Shown here piece by piece: positions 30,535-39,103 of a stretch of DNA of 64,000 bases; the stretch's first letter is position 1; the number at the start of each line of letters is the position of its first letter. The position numbers and the translations under genes are program-made. Where the stretch lies: the NCBI RefSeq assembly GCF_041346945.1, contig NZ_CP166850.1, forward strand, positions 8,230,501 to 8,294,500, written 5' to 3'. Under the pieces are notes generated by a model. The model ran no database searches and was not told where the DNA came from. It saw nothing but the letters and a program-made list of their open reading frames with translations. This DNA is from Amycolatopsis sp. cg9. Its GTDB lineage: Bacteria > Actinomycetota > Actinomycetes > Mycobacteriales > Pseudonocardiaceae.

Positions 30535-32301
30535 ATGGGACTGCGCAGCGAAGCTTGGTTCAACAACCCCGCCGACCCCGGGATGACCGCGCTCTACCTC
30601 GAGCGGTACCAGAACTGGGGTCTCACGCGGGAGGAGCTCCAGTCCGGCAGGCCGATCATCGGGATCGCGCAGACCGGCTCCGACCTGTCGCCCTGCAACC
30701 GGCACCACCTGCAGCTCGCCGACCGCACCCGCGAAGGCATCCGCGAGGCGGGCGGGATCGCGATCGAGTTCCCGGTGCACCCGATCCAGGAGACCGGCAA
30801 GCGCCCGACCGCCGCCCTCGACCGGAACCTCGCCTACCTCGGGCTGGTCGAGACGCTCTACGGCTACCCCCTCGACGGCGTCGTCCTGACCACCGGCTGC
30901 GACAAGACCACGCCCGCGTGCCTGATGGCCGCCGCGACCGTCGACCTCCCGGCCATCGTGCTGTCCGGCGGCCCCATGCTCAACGGCTGGTACCGGGGCG
31001 AGCGCACCGGGTCCGGCACCATCGTCTGGAAGGCCCGCGAGCTGCTCGCCGCCGGGGAGATCGACGACGCCGGGTTCATGGAGCTCGTCGCGTCGTCGGC
31101 GCCGTCGCCCGGGCACTGCAACACCATGGGCACCGCTTCCACGATGAACGCGCTCGCCGAAGCGCTCGGGATGAGCTTGCCCGGCTGCGCGGCCATCCCG
31201 GCGCCACACCGCGACCGGGCGCGGATGGCCTACCGCACCGGGCTGCGGATCGTCGAGCTGGTCCGCGAGGACCTCAAGCCGTCCGACATCCTGACGCGCG
31301 AAGCCTTCGAGAACGCCATCGTGGTGAACTCGGCGATCGGCGGCTCGACCAACGCGCCCATCCACATCGGCGCCATCGCCCGGCACATCGGCGTCGACCT
31401 GCCGCTCGACGACTGGCAGCGGCTCGGCCACGCCGTCCCGCTGCTGGTCGACCTGCAGCCCGCGGGCAAGTACCTCGGCGAGGAGTTCCACCGCGCCGGC
31501 GGCGTCCCGGCGGTCGTGCACGAGCTGATGCGGCACCAGCTGATCCACGAGGACACCCGCACCGTCAACGGCCGCACCCTCGGCGACAACTGCCGCGACG
31601 CCGAGGCCGGCGACCGGGACGTCATCCGGACCTTCGGCACCGCCCTCACCGCCGACGCGGGGTTCCTCGTCCTCAAGGGCAACCTCTTCGACGCGGCGAT
31701 CATGAAGTCCAGCGTCATCTCGCCGGAGTTCCGGCGCCGCTACCTGGCCGGCGGGGTCTACGAGGGCACCGCGGTCGTGTTCGACGGCCCGGAGGACTAC
31801 CACGCCCGCATCGACGACCCGGGCCTCGGCGTCGACGAGCACTCGCTGCTCGTGATGCGCGGCACCGGCCCGCTCGGCTACCCGGGCTCCGCGGAGGTCG
31901 TGAACATGCGGCCGCCGGCGGAGCTGATCAAACGCGGCGTGCACGAGCTGCCCTGCCTCGGCGACGGCCGCCAGTCGGGCACCTCCGGCTCGCCGTCGAT
32001 CCTCAACGCCTCCCCCGAGGCCGCGGCGGGCGGCGGGCTCGCCGTGCTGCGGACCGGCGACCGCGTGCGGATCGACCTGGCCGCGGGCACCGCCGACGTC
32101 CTGATCCCCGACGAGGTACTCGCGCTGCGCCACAAGGAGCTCGCCGAAGCGGGCGGCTACCCGGTACCGGAAGCGCAGACGCCGTGGCAGGAGGTCCAGC
32201 GGTCGATGGTCGACCAGCTCTGCGACGGCATGGTGCTGCGGCCGGCGGTGGCGTACCAGCGGATCGCGCGGACGAAGGGCATTCCCCGCGACAACCACTG
32301 A
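30535..32301 (+). CDS. IlvD/Edd-family sugar-acid dehydratase
   Basis: This 588-residue dehydratase of the IlvD/Edd family resembles pentonate (arabonate/xylonate) dehydratases more than IlvD. Candidate [2Fe-2S] ligands are Cys54 in [11 protein letters not shown], the Cys of [10 protein letters not shown], and the Cys of [13 protein letters not shown]. The conserved [10 protein letters not shown] and the C-terminal [19 protein letters not shown] are also present. Such enzymes turn aldonic acids into 2-keto-3-deoxy acids. It lies 86 bp after bglC without a CebR-like box, so co-regulation with ceb is uncertain. Aldonic acids are LPMO C1-oxidation products, which offers one possible link (inference). 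Confidence 0.85.
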   Translation: MGLRSEAWFNNPADPGMTALYLERYQNWGLTREELQSGRPIIGIAQTGSDLSPCNRHHLQLADRTREGIREAGGIAIEFPVHPIQETGKRPTAALDRNLAYLGLVETLYGYPLDGVVLTTGCDKTTPACLMAAATVDLPAIVLSGGPMLNGWYRGERTGSGTIVWKARELLAAGEIDDAGFMELVASSAPSPGHCNTMGTASTMNALAEALGMSLPGCAAIPAPHRDRARMAYRTGLRIVELVREDLKPSDILTREAFENAIVVNSAIGGSTNAPIHIGAIARHIGVDLPLDDWQRLGHAVPLLVDLQPAGKYLGEEFHRAGGVPAVVHELMRHQLIHEDTRTVNGRTLGDNCRDAEAGDRDVIRTFGTALTADAGFLVLKGNLFDAAIMKSSVISPEFRRRYLAGGVYEGTAVVFDGPEDYHARIDDPGLGVDEHSLLVMRGTGPLGYPGSAEVVNMRPPAELIKRGVHELPCLGDGRQSGTSGSPSILNASPEAAAGGGLAVLRTGDRVRIDLAAGTADVLIPDEVLALRHKELAEAGGYPVPEAQTPWQEVQRSMVDQLCDGMVLRPAVAYQRIARTKGIPRDNH

Positions 32302-32318
32302 CTTTCGCGCGCCGGCCC

Positions 32319-32344
32319 GCTTCGAACCGGCTCCGAGCGGGTAC
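32319..32344 (+). promoter_or_regulatory. SigB/SigF-type promoter, DUF3040 gene
   Basis: GCTT (32319-32322), 16-nt spacer and GGGTAC (32339-32344) lie 30 nt before the ATG. The -10 is perfect and the -35 has one mismatch to GTTT. Confidence 0.55.
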
Positions 32345-32373
32345 CACTCCGGTAGCCGAGGCGAGGAGGACCC

Positions 32374-32682
32374 ATGCTTCCGGAGCGAGAAGACCACGCG
32401 CTGCGCGAAATCGAAGCGGAGCTGCGGGCGAGTGATCCCGCGTTCGCCGCCGCCTTCACCGGCCGCGAGCTGCGCCGGATCAGGCGCTCGAACCTGCTGC
32501 TCGTCCTCTGCGACGTCACGGCCGTCGTGATGCTGCTCGTCGGCCTCTTCGCCAGGGACGCCGCGCTCGTGCTCTGGGGCACCGTGAGCGCGGGGGCGCT
32601 GGTGGCGTGGCACATCGCCCGCGCCGAAACGGCCCGCCAGGCCACCGAAGACGGCGCCGCCCCCACCGCGGGAGCCCGCTAG
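32374..32682 (+). CDS. DUF3040 small membrane protein
   Basis: This 102-residue protein has the DUF3040 pattern: a cytoplasmic helix (LPEREDHALREIEAEL, ASDPAFAAAF) followed by two membrane segments near residues 42-59 and 65-80. Function is unknown. In actinobacteria such genes are often stress induced, and here a GGGTAC promoter lies upstream. AGGAGGA precedes the ATG. Its TAG stop overlaps the opposing malic-enzyme TAG in the tetranucleotide CTAG. Confidence 0.85.
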   Translation: MLPEREDHALREIEAELRASDPAFAAAFTGRELRRIRRSNLLLVLCDVTAVVMLLVGLFARDAALVLWGTVSAGALVAWHIARAETARQATEDGAAPTAGAR

Positions 32683-33820
32683 TCCACAGTGGACCAGCCG
32701 GTCGCCTTCGCCGCGCCCGCCACCGCTTCGGCCATCGCGGGCACCAGCGCTTCGTCGAACACGCTCGGCACGATCCGCCCCGGCGCCAGGTCCTCCCCCA
32801 CGACGTCCGCCAGCGCGCGGGCCGCCGCGATCAGCATGTGCCCGGTCACCCGCGGCGCGCCCGAGTCGAGCAGGCCGCGGAACATCCCGGGGAACGCCAG
32901 CACGTTGTTGATCTGGTTGGGGAAGTCGCTGCGGCCGGTCGCGACGATCTCGGCGTGCCGACCGGCGGCCTCGGGATCGACCTCCGGGTCCGGGTTGGCC
33001 AGCGCGAAGACGATCGGGCGCGCCGCCATGGCCTCGACGTCCTCCGCCGCCAGCAGCCCGCCGGCGCTCACGCCGACGAAGACGTCCGCGCCGCGCAGGG
33101 CGGCTTGCAGCGTGCCGGTGGCGCCGCCGGTGTTGGTGTTCTCCGCGAGCCAGCCCTTCTCCCCCACCAGGTCCCGGTCTTCGTGCAGGACGCCGTCGCT
33201 GTCGCAGACGACGATCCCGTCGGGCCGGTAGCCGGCGCGCAGCAGCAGCCGGGCGATCGCGCTGCCCGCCGCGCCGGCGCCGGAAATGACGACCGACGTC
33301 CCCGCCGGGTCGCGGCCGGTCAGCTTCAGCGCGTTGTGCAGCGCGCCGAGCACGACGACCGCGGTGCCGTGCTGGTCGTCGTGGAAGACGGGATGTCGAG
33401 CTCGTCGTGCAGCCGCCGTTCGACGGTGAAGCAGCGCGGGGCGGCGATGTCTTCGAGGTTGATCGCGCCGAACGACGTCGCGAGGTCCTTCACCGTGCGG
33501 ACCAGGTCGTCGGGTTCGCGGCTGACCGGGCAGATCGGCCAGGCGTCGACGTCGGCGAACCGCTTGAGCAGGGCCGCCTTGCCCTCCATCACCGGCAGCG
33601 CCGCGGCCGGGCCCCGGTCACCGAGCCCGAGCAGCGCGGACCCGTCGGAGACGATGGCGACCGAGTTGGCCTTGACCGTCTCGCGGGCGAGCACCGACGG
33701 GTCGTCGGCGACCCGCTTCGCCTGGTCCGCGACGCCCGGCGTGTAGTGCTCGGCCAGGTCCTCGGGGGTGTCCAGGGCGACGCGGGTCGCCACTTCCACT
33801 TTTCCTCGGCTGCGCGTCAT
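32679..33820 (-). pseudogene. Malic enzyme broken by a one-base frameshift
   Basis: Two adjacent frames together make an NAD(P)-dependent malic enzyme (malate to pyruvate and CO2). The first runs from the ATG at 33820 (GKVEVATRV, YTPGVAD) to about 33390. The second covers the nucleotide-binding domain (SGAGAAGSAIARLLL, FALANPDPEVDP) to the TAG at 32679. The junction should read DIPVFHDDQHGTAVV, but one base is missing near 33389/33390, where CCGGTC would be expected and CCGTC is found. The rest is intact, so the loss is recent or a sequencing error. A GGGTAC 10 nt before the ATG and no ribosome-binding site suggest a nearly leaderless transcript. Confidence 0.88.
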
Positions 33821-33848
33821 ACCGGCCGGGTACCCGGGCGGGCGCACG

Positions 33849-33994
33849 TCAGTCGTGGGAGAGCGCCTCGACGAGTTCGCCGGCACCCGGGTCCGGCAGC
33901 GCCCTGGCCACGCCGGCCTGCGCCACGATGCCGGCCAGGTCGTGCCCGTCGATCACCGGCAGCCGGCGGACGCGGCCCGCCAACCCGGGGTCGC
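33849..33994 (-). pseudogene. Remnant of a CBS-domain protein (C-terminal end)
   Basis: Minus-strand translation gives about 48 residues ending at the TGA at 33849-33851: RVRRLPVIDGHDLAGIVA followed by ARALPDPGAGELVEALSHD. This is the end of a CBS-pair protein of the common actinobacterial stress type. Nothing upstream in frame continues the domain, and the next gene (udgX) starts within 40 bp. The front of the gene is therefore deleted. It lies just upstream of the frameshifted malic enzyme, so this short stretch holds two decayed genes. Confidence 0.75.
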
Positions 33995-34033
33995 CGGGTT
34001 TACTCGGCGGCCGCGCGGGGAACTTCGGGGCGC

Positions 34034-34660
34034 ATGCCGGATTTCCGCGGTGCCGAACCGCCGGACACCACCGACCTGGGCAGGTTGCGGTCGGCGGCGT
34101 CCGGCTGCCGTGGCTGTGCGTTACACGAGGACGCCACGCAGACCGTCTTCGGCGAAGGCGCCGCCGGGGCGAAGGTCTTCGTCGCCGGCGAGCAGCCGGG
34201 CGACAAGGAAGACGTCGCGGGCGAGCCGTTCGTCGGCCCGGCGGGCAAGCTGCTGGACCGCGCGTTCGAGGAAGCGGGTTTCGACCGGGGGTCGCTTTAC
34301 GTGACCAACGCGGTGAAGCACTTCAAGTTCAAGCGCGAGGGCAAGCGCCGCATCCACCAGAAACCGGGCCGCACCGAGGTGGTCGCGTGCCGTCCGTGGC
34401 TGCTGGCGGAACTCCGCGCGGTGCGCCCGGAACTGGTGCTGCTGCTGGGCGCGACGGCCGCGCAGTCGTTGCTGGGCCCGAAGTTCCGCCTCACCGAGCA
34501 CCGCGGCGAGCCGGTCTCGCCACCGGCGGAGCTGGCCGAGCTGGTGCCGGCCGCGGTGGCGACGGTCCACCCGTCGGCGGTGCTGCGGGCGCCCGACCGG
34601 GATCAGGCGTACGCCGCCTTCGTGGCCGACCTGAAGGCCGCGGGCAAGCTGCTGGGCTGA
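34034..34660 (+). CDS. udgX: UdgX-type uracil-DNA glycosylase
   Basis: This 208-residue protein belongs to the UdgX branch of family-4-like uracil-DNA glycosylases. The glycosylase motif is GEQPGDKED (52-60). The diagnostic KRRIH loop carries His108. In mycobacterial UdgX this histidine forms a covalent bond to the deoxyribose after uracil excision, trapping the enzyme on DNA. Cys25, Cys28 and Cys119 are probable Fe-S ligands. A degenerate stress-type promoter (GTTT-N15-GGGGAA, 33998-34022) precedes it. Its TGA stop is the first TGA of the 79-bp repeat. It converges on the Ku/LigD operon, forming a DNA-repair pair of units. Confidence 0.9.
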   Translation: MPDFRGAEPPDTTDLGRLRSAASGCRGCALHEDATQTVFGEGAAGAKVFVAGEQPGDKEDVAGEPFVGPAGKLLDRAFEEAGFDRGSLYVTNAVKHFKFKREGKRRIHQKPGRTEVVACRPWLLAELRAVRPELVLLLGATAAQSLLGPKFRLTEHRGEPVSPPAELAELVPAAVATVHPSAVLRAPDRDQAYAAFVADLKAAGKLLG

Positions 34661-34734
34661 AGGGGACGTTCCTCGCATCTGACGCGCTGAAGGGGACTTT
34701 CCTCGCATCGGATGCGCTGAAAGTCCCCTTCAGC
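34656..34734. repeat. 79-bp inverted-repeat element, copy B
   Basis: It has the same length and layout as 11684-11762: a terminal gctgaaggggac motif, an internal repeated gctgaaggggac followed by tttcctcgcatc, and the inverted motif at the far end. The TGA of udgX (34658-34660) and the TGA of the ligD polymerase gene (complement of 34730-34732) are both inside its ends. It probably also terminates both convergent transcripts. Confidence 0.87.
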
Positions 34735-35593
34735 CGACCTTGGCCAGCGCGGCCTCGGCGGACGCCGCGTGCCGGTCCAGGTCGCGCCACGGGTCGTCCT
34801 TGCGGGCCAGGCGCTGCTTCTCCTTCGTCAGGCTCCAGCCGCCGGGGTCGGCCTTGCCGAGTTCGTGCCAGTCCAGTGGGGTGGCGGCCGCCGCGCCGGG
34901 GCGGGCGCGCAGGGAATACGGGGCCACGAACGTCTGGGCGTAGCCGTTGCGGTTGGCGTCCAGGAAGATGCGGTCGCCGCGCTTTTCCTTGCGCTGGGCC
35001 GTGGTCAGGCGGTCCGGGTCGGCCGCCGCGACGCGGTCGGCCAGTGCCCGGGACAGGTCCAGCACGACCTCGGTGCCGGCCGTCGCGTCCAGAGGTGCCA
35101 GCACGTGGAAGCCGCGGCCACCGGTGGCCTGGACGAACGCCGTCAGCCCCGCTGCCTCGTACTCGTCGCGGATGCGGCGGGAAACCGCGCGCAGCTCCGC
35201 GACCGGGGTGCCCTCCGGTGGGTCGAGGTCCAGCACCAGCCGGTCCGGCCGGCCGGGTGCGTCCACAGTGGACAACCAGACGTGGAACTCCACCGTTCCC
35301 TGGTTCGCCAGGTACTCCAGCGTTTCGGCGTCGTCGCACACCACGTAGTCGTCGGTCCCGCCGTCGCGCCGGGGGACGCGCTCGACGCGGATCGAGTCCG
35401 GGAAGTGCTCGCCCGGGTGCTTCTGGAACCAGCCCGGCTTCGCGATGCCGTCCGGGAAGCGCCGCAACGTCAGCGGGCGGCCGCGCAGGTGCGGCACCAT
35501 CACGTCCGCGACGGTCCGGTAGTACCCGGCGACGTCGCCCTTGGTCAGGCCGTCGTCCGGGTAGAACACCTTGTCCGCGTGCGAAATCTTCAT
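34730..35593 (-). CDS. LigD-type polymerase (primase-like) domain protein
   Basis: This 287-residue protein is a stand-alone LigD polymerase domain of the archaeo-eukaryotic primase superfamily. The opening motif is KISHADKVFYPDDGLTKGDV. The metal-binding Asp pair is in LVLDLDPPEG, and TGGRGFHVLAPL is the conserved His motif. It fills and extends broken ends in bacterial NHEJ. In many bacteria this domain is fused to ligase and phosphoesterase domains; here it is separate. ATG 35593 overlaps the ligase gene stop by 4 bp, making it the last gene of the ku operon. Confidence 0.92.
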   Translation of the reverse strand: MKISHADKVFYPDDGLTKGDVAGYYRTVADVMVPHLRGRPLTLRRFPDGIAKPGWFQKHPGEHFPDSIRVERVPRRDGGTDDYVVCDDAETLEYLANQGTVEFHVWLSTVDAPGRPDRLVLDLDPPEGTPVAELRAVSRRIRDEYEAAGLTAFVQATGGRGFHVLAPLDATAGTEVVLDLSRALADRVAAADPDRLTTAQRKEKRGDRIFLDANRNGYAQTFVAPYSLRARPGAAAATPLDWHELGKADPGGWSLTKEKQRLARKDDPWRDLDRHAASAEAALAKVG

Positions 35594-36534
35594 GCCCGCT
35601 CCCGTACGACGTCCGCGGCCTTCTTGTCCTCGCGCAGCCCGGCGAACCGCGGGTGCCGCAGCCGCCCGTCGCGCGTCCACTCGGAGAAGTCGATCTGCGC
35701 CACCAAGTCCGGCCGGACCCAGTGCGCGCCGCGCTCCCGGACCGGGCCGGCGAACGGCGAGCCCGCGGTCTCCAGCTCCCGCAGCCGCGCGTGCAGCGAC
35801 GCCAGCAGCCGCTCGTCGAAGCCGGTGCCGACCTTGCCCGCGTACTTCAGGCCGCCGTCTTCGTGGTAGCCGAGCAGGAGCGCGCCGAAGCCGTGCCGCG
35901 CGCCCTGGGGGTCGGTGAAACCGCCGATGACGAGCTCCTGGCCGTGCGCGCACTTGAACTTCAGCCAGTCGGGTGACCGCCCGTGGTGGTACGGCGCGTC
36001 GGCGCGCTTGGCGATGACGCCTTCCCAGCCCCGCCGGCAGGCTTCCTCGAAGAACTTCTCGCCTTCGGTGTTGCGGTGCGCCGACAGCCGCAGCGGGTCG
36101 CCGAAGTCGAACGCGTCCCGCAGCAGCGCCTTCCGCTGCCGCAGCGGCAGGCCGGTCGTGTCGCGGTCGTCGAGGTGCAGCAGGTCGAACAAGTAGTAGT
36201 AGACGCGGACGCCGGTCGCGCGGGCGCGGTCCGGGTCGCTCACGTGGATCCGCGGCTGGAGCGCGGCGAAGCTCGTGTTCGCCCCGTCGAACGCGACGAT
36301 CTCGCCGTCGGCGACGAAGCGCGGGCCGCCGCGCGCGGCGAGGGCCTCGACGATCTCGGGGTAGGCGTCGTCCATCACCTTGTGGTTGCGCGAGTACAGC
36401 GTCGGCGCACCGGCGTCGCGGACGCAGATCGCGCGGACGCCGTCCAGCTTGCGCTCGAAGATCCAGTCCTCGCCGGAGAACCGGCGGTCGGTGAGCGTGG
36501 CCAGGGTGGGCTCGCGCCAGCCGGGTCCGGTCAC
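35590..36534 (-). CDS. ATP-dependent DNA ligase (LigD ligase domain)
   Basis: This 314-residue ligase has nucleotidyltransferase motif I ERKLDGVRA with the adenylated Lys29, motif III near YYLFDLLHLD, motif IV WEGVIAKR, and motif V WLKFKC, followed by an OB-fold (ELVIGGFTDPQG). No polymerase or phosphoesterase domain is attached. It seals ends held by Ku. The GTG at 36534 shares GTGA with the ku stop, and its own stop overlaps the next ATG. The three genes ku, ligase and polymerase are thus coupled one after another. Confidence 0.93.
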   Translation of the reverse strand: MTGPGWREPTLATLTDRRFSGEDWIFERKLDGVRAICVRDAGAPTLYSRNHKVMDDAYPEIVEALAARGGPRFVADGEIVAFDGANTSFAALQPRIHVSDPDRARATGVRVYYYLFDLLHLDDRDTTGLPLRQRKALLRDAFDFGDPLRLSAHRNTEGEKFFEEACRRGWEGVIAKRADAPYHHGRSPDWLKFKCAHGQELVIGGFTDPQGARHGFGALLLGYHEDGGLKYAGKVGTGFDERLLASLHARLRELETAGSPFAGPVRERGAHWVRPDLVAQIDFSEWTRDGRLRHPRFAGLREDKKAADVVRERA

Positions 36535-37448
36535 GAGGCCTTCAGCGCCTTTTCCAGCTCGGCGCGCGTCATCTTCGACCGGCCCTTGACGCCCTGCTCG
36601 CGGGCGAGCTTCTCCAGGTCCGCCTTGGACAGGTCGCCGAGCTCGCGCTTGGCCGGCTTCTTGCCGCCGCCCTTGCGGTTCTTCACGCTGCGCGACAGCG
36701 CCTCGAAGAGGTCGACGACGTCGGCCGAGGGCTCCGGCTCCTCCTCGTGCGTGATCTCCTTGCCCGCCTCTTTGGCCTTGATCAGCTCTTCGACGCGCTT
36801 CGAGTACTCGTCCCGGTAGACCTCGGGCTTCCAGGGCGCGGTCATCTCGTCGACCAGCGCGAGCGCCATGTCGAGCTCCTTGGGCCGCGGCTTCGGCAGC
36901 TCGGGCAGCTTGCCCATGACGTCCTTCGGCTTCCGCAGGTCCGCGACGAAGTGCAGGGTGTTGAGCACCATGACGCCCTCGCCGGCGCGGACCGCCGCGA
37001 GGTACTCCTTGCCGCGCAGCACGAACTTCGCGACGCCGGCCTTCTCGCTGCGGTCCATCGCCTGCAGCAGCAGGCCGTACGCCTTGGCGAAGTCCTCCTT
37101 CGCCGGCTTGAGCCAGTACGTCTTGTCGAAGAACCACGGGTCGATGTCGTCGAGCTCGACGAACTGCTCGATGTCGATCCGGCGCGAGCGTTCGGGCGCG
37201 ATCTCGTCCAGCTCGTCCGGCTCGACGAGCACGTGGTCGCCACCGCCGAGGTCGTAGCCTTTGACGATCTCGTCCTGGCCGACCTCGTCCCCGGTCCGCT
37301 CGTTGACCCGGCGGTTGCGGATCCGGTCCGACGTGCCGCGTTCGAACTGGTGGAAGTGGATCGTGTGGTCCGCCACCGCGGGGTACAGCTCCACCGGGAC
37401 GGTGACCAGCCCCAGGCTCAGCGCGCCGCTCCAAACCGGTCTCGCCAT
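36531..37448 (-). CDS. ku: Ku, DNA end-binding protein of NHEJ
   Basis: This 305-residue Ku homologue forms a homodimeric ring on double-strand ends and recruits LigD. MARPVWSGALSLGLVTVPVE and YDLGGGDHVLVEPDELD are family hallmarks. A C-terminal Lys-rich linker leads to a SAP-like tail (DLSKADLEKLAREQGVKG, RAELEKAL), as in Streptomyces Ku. The ATG at 37448 has GAGGAGG upstream. A GTTT-N16-GGGTAT promoter at 37471-37496 indicates expression under stress or in stationary phase, when end joining is most needed. Confidence 0.95.
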   Translation of the reverse strand: MARPVWSGALSLGLVTVPVELYPAVADHTIHFHQFERGTSDRIRNRRVNERTGDEVGQDEIVKGYDLGGGDHVLVEPDELDEIAPERSRRIDIEQFVELDDIDPWFFDKTYWLKPAKEDFAKAYGLLLQAMDRSEKAGVAKFVLRGKEYLAAVRAGEGVMVLNTLHFVADLRKPKDVMGKLPELPKPRPKELDMALALVDEMTAPWKPEVYRDEYSKRVEELIKAKEAGKEITHEEEPEPSADVVDLFEALSRSVKNRKGGGKKPAKRELGDLSKADLEKLAREQGVKGRSKMTRAELEKALKAS

Positions 37449-37470
37449 GTCGACCTCCTCACGGGCAGCG

Positions 37471-37496
37471 ATACCCGTGCGGCGGCTCCCCGAAAC
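37471..37496 (-). promoter_or_regulatory. SigB/SigF-type promoter of ku operon
   Basis: On the minus strand GTTT (37496-37493), 16-nt spacer and GGGTAT (37476-37471) lie 22 nt before the ku ATG. Both elements match the consensus. Confidence 0.7.
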
Positions 37497-37511
37497 TCAG
37501 CGTGACGGGTG

Positions 37512-37706
37512 TCAGGCCACTTCGCTCGCGCGGCCACCGCGGTGCAGGCCGAGCATCTCCAGCAGCCGCGCGCAGTCCTCCGGGTCCTTGGCCCGGGCCG
37601 CGACGGCCAGCGCCGCCTTGTGCCGGGTGCGCTCCTGCTCCGGGGAGTCACCGCCCTCCAGCAGGAGGTCCGCCACCGGTCGCAGGTCGTTCCGCTTGTC
37701 TCGCAT
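37512..37706 (-). CDS. Small hypothetical protein, 64 aa
   Basis: This short soluble, charged protein opens MRDKRNDLRPVADLLLEGG and contains CARLLEMLGLHRGG. It has no recognised domain, signal or membrane segment. GGAGGGGAGCGGAG directly before the ATG at 37706 and a matching stress-type promoter support it as a gene. It is on the same strand as ku, 63 bp upstream, but each has its own promoter. Confidence 0.72.
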   Translation of the reverse strand: MRDKRNDLRPVADLLLEGGDSPEQERTRHKAALAVAARAKDPEDCARLLEMLGLHRGGRASEVA

Positions 37707-37751
37707 CTCCGCTCCCCTCCGGGCATCCGCCTGTGCGTCCTCGCCGGCCGA

Positions 37752-37775
37752 ATACCCCGGATCACTCCGTGAAAC
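37752..37775 (-). promoter_or_regulatory. SigB/SigF-type promoter, 64-aa protein gene
   Basis: On the minus strand GTTT (37775-37772), 14-nt spacer and GGGTAT (37757-37752) lie 45 nt before the ATG at 37706. Confidence 0.62.
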
Positions 37776-37895
37776 ACAGGAGGCACCGGACGGCGTTCCG
37801 GAGACACCGGACGTTAGGCCGAACGAGTGAATTCGCCCGGTGCGAGCCCCGGAGACGGCAAGGTAGGTGAGACCCACGTCACACCAGGAGGCCGG

Positions 37896-38105
37896 ATGGG
37901 CACCCAGATCCGCATCAGCCGCGAAGACGGCTCACTCCCCTGCGAGGTCTGCGGCTTCCCGACGATGCACGTGGCGAAGGTCGTCGCGGACGACGGGACG
38001 GTGCTCGGCCGCACGCTGGTGTGCACGACCTGCCAGCTCGGCCGGAACCGCCAGGAACCGGCCGCGGAGCCGGACGCGCCGCCGGGCGAGGTGCCGGCGA
38101 GCTGA
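37896..38105 (+). CDS. Small Cys-rich hypothetical protein, possible zinc ribbon
   Basis: This 69-residue protein has two Cys pairs, LPCEVCGFP near residues 16-24 and VCTTCQLG near 49-56, the spacing of a zinc-ribbon fold. The remainder is a short hydrophilic tail. Function is unknown. AGGAGG lies 5 nt before the ATG at 37896. It converges on the GAF-ANTAR gene, leaving 30 bp between stops. No GGGTA promoter is evident upstream. Confidence 0.7.
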   Translation: MGTQIRISREDGSLPCEVCGFPTMHVAKVVADDGTVLGRTLVCTTCQLGRNRQEPAAEPDAPPGEVPAS

Positions 38106-38135
38106 CAGCGTCGTTCAGCGCGCGGTGAGCGGGGC

Positions 38136-38867
38136 TCACGCCGTCGTCGTCGCCACCGCCGCCACGAACTCCGCCGCCACCTCGTGCAGCTTGCGGTTCC
38201 CGTCCTGCGACCGCTTCACCAGCCGCTGGAAGGCCTCCTCCGCCGTGATCCGGTGCGCGGCCATCAGGATCCCCTTGGCCTGGTCGATCACCGCGCGCGT
38301 CTCCAACGCCCGGTTGAGCTGGTCGACCAGCTCACGAGCCGCGAAGTACCGCCGCGCGCTGCGCAGGCCGAACACCACCGTCGCCGTGTACAGCTCCAGG
38401 ATCTTCGTGCCGAGCTCGCTGAAACCGTGCTCGCCGAAGCCGAAGAGGTTGACCGCGCCGGACATGTCTTCGTCGACCGTCAGCGGGGCGGCCAGGAAAC
38501 TGGCCACGCCCAGCTGCTCGGCCGACGTCACGAACTGCGGCCACAGGTCCCCCACCGCCCCGACGCCGACCCGGACCGGCTGGCCGGTCTCGGCGGCGCG
38601 CAGGCACGGGCCGTCGCCGATGCGGTACTGCTCGCGGTCGAAGTTGACCGCTCGCTGGTCGGTGCTGGCGACCGTTTCCGGTACGCCGTCGCGCACGAGG
38701 GTGATGCTCGCCATGTCGGCTCCCGGCACCACGTGCACCACGTGGTCGCAGACCGCCTGCAACATCTGGCCGAGGTCGAGCTCGGTGTCCAGCATCGCGG
38801 TCAGCGACTCCATCGCGACCGTGACTTCGTCCAGCCGTGCGGTGAGCTGCTCGTGGCCGCCCGTCAT
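38136..38867 (-). CDS. GAF-ANTAR transcription antiterminator
   Basis: This 243-residue regulator has a GAF sensor domain (about 25-165; YRIGDGPCLRAAETGQPV, ASFLAAPLTV) and a C-terminal ANTAR domain (about 180-240; LETRAVIDQAKGILMAAHRI then TAEEAFQRLVKRSQ). ANTAR domains bind paired RNA hexaloops to prevent premature termination. The start is uncertain: ATG 38867 is preferred, with GAGGGG 10 nt upstream, and ATG 38885 is in frame. The signal sensed is unknown. A second GAF-ANTAR gene lies at 44061-44861. Confidence 0.88.
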   Translation of the reverse strand: MTGGHEQLTARLDEVTVAMESLTAMLDTELDLGQMLQAVCDHVVHVVPGADMASITLVRDGVPETVASTDQRAVNFDREQYRIGDGPCLRAAETGQPVRVGVGAVGDLWPQFVTSAEQLGVASFLAAPLTVDEDMSGAVNLFGFGEHGFSELGTKILELYTATVVFGLRSARRYFAARELVDQLNRALETRAVIDQAKGILMAAHRITAEEAFQRLVKRSQDGNRKLHEVAAEFVAAVATTTA

Positions 38868-39103
38868 CCTGGTGACGCCCCTCATCCTTTGCTCAGGGCG
38901 CTCAAGACCAGGGAGGACCCGGGCGCGCGCCACTAGTGGGCCGCTAGCGCTTTAACGGGTCCAGCGCGAGATTACTGCATCGCGATCGGCGCGGGCGCGA
39001 GCGGTCACCGCGGCGGCGCGCCGCGCGGCCGTTCGGAGCAACGGCGGTCGCGCGACGCGGGCAAGTCCACTTCGGACAGGCGAGAACGGGGCGCGCCCGC
39101 CCG

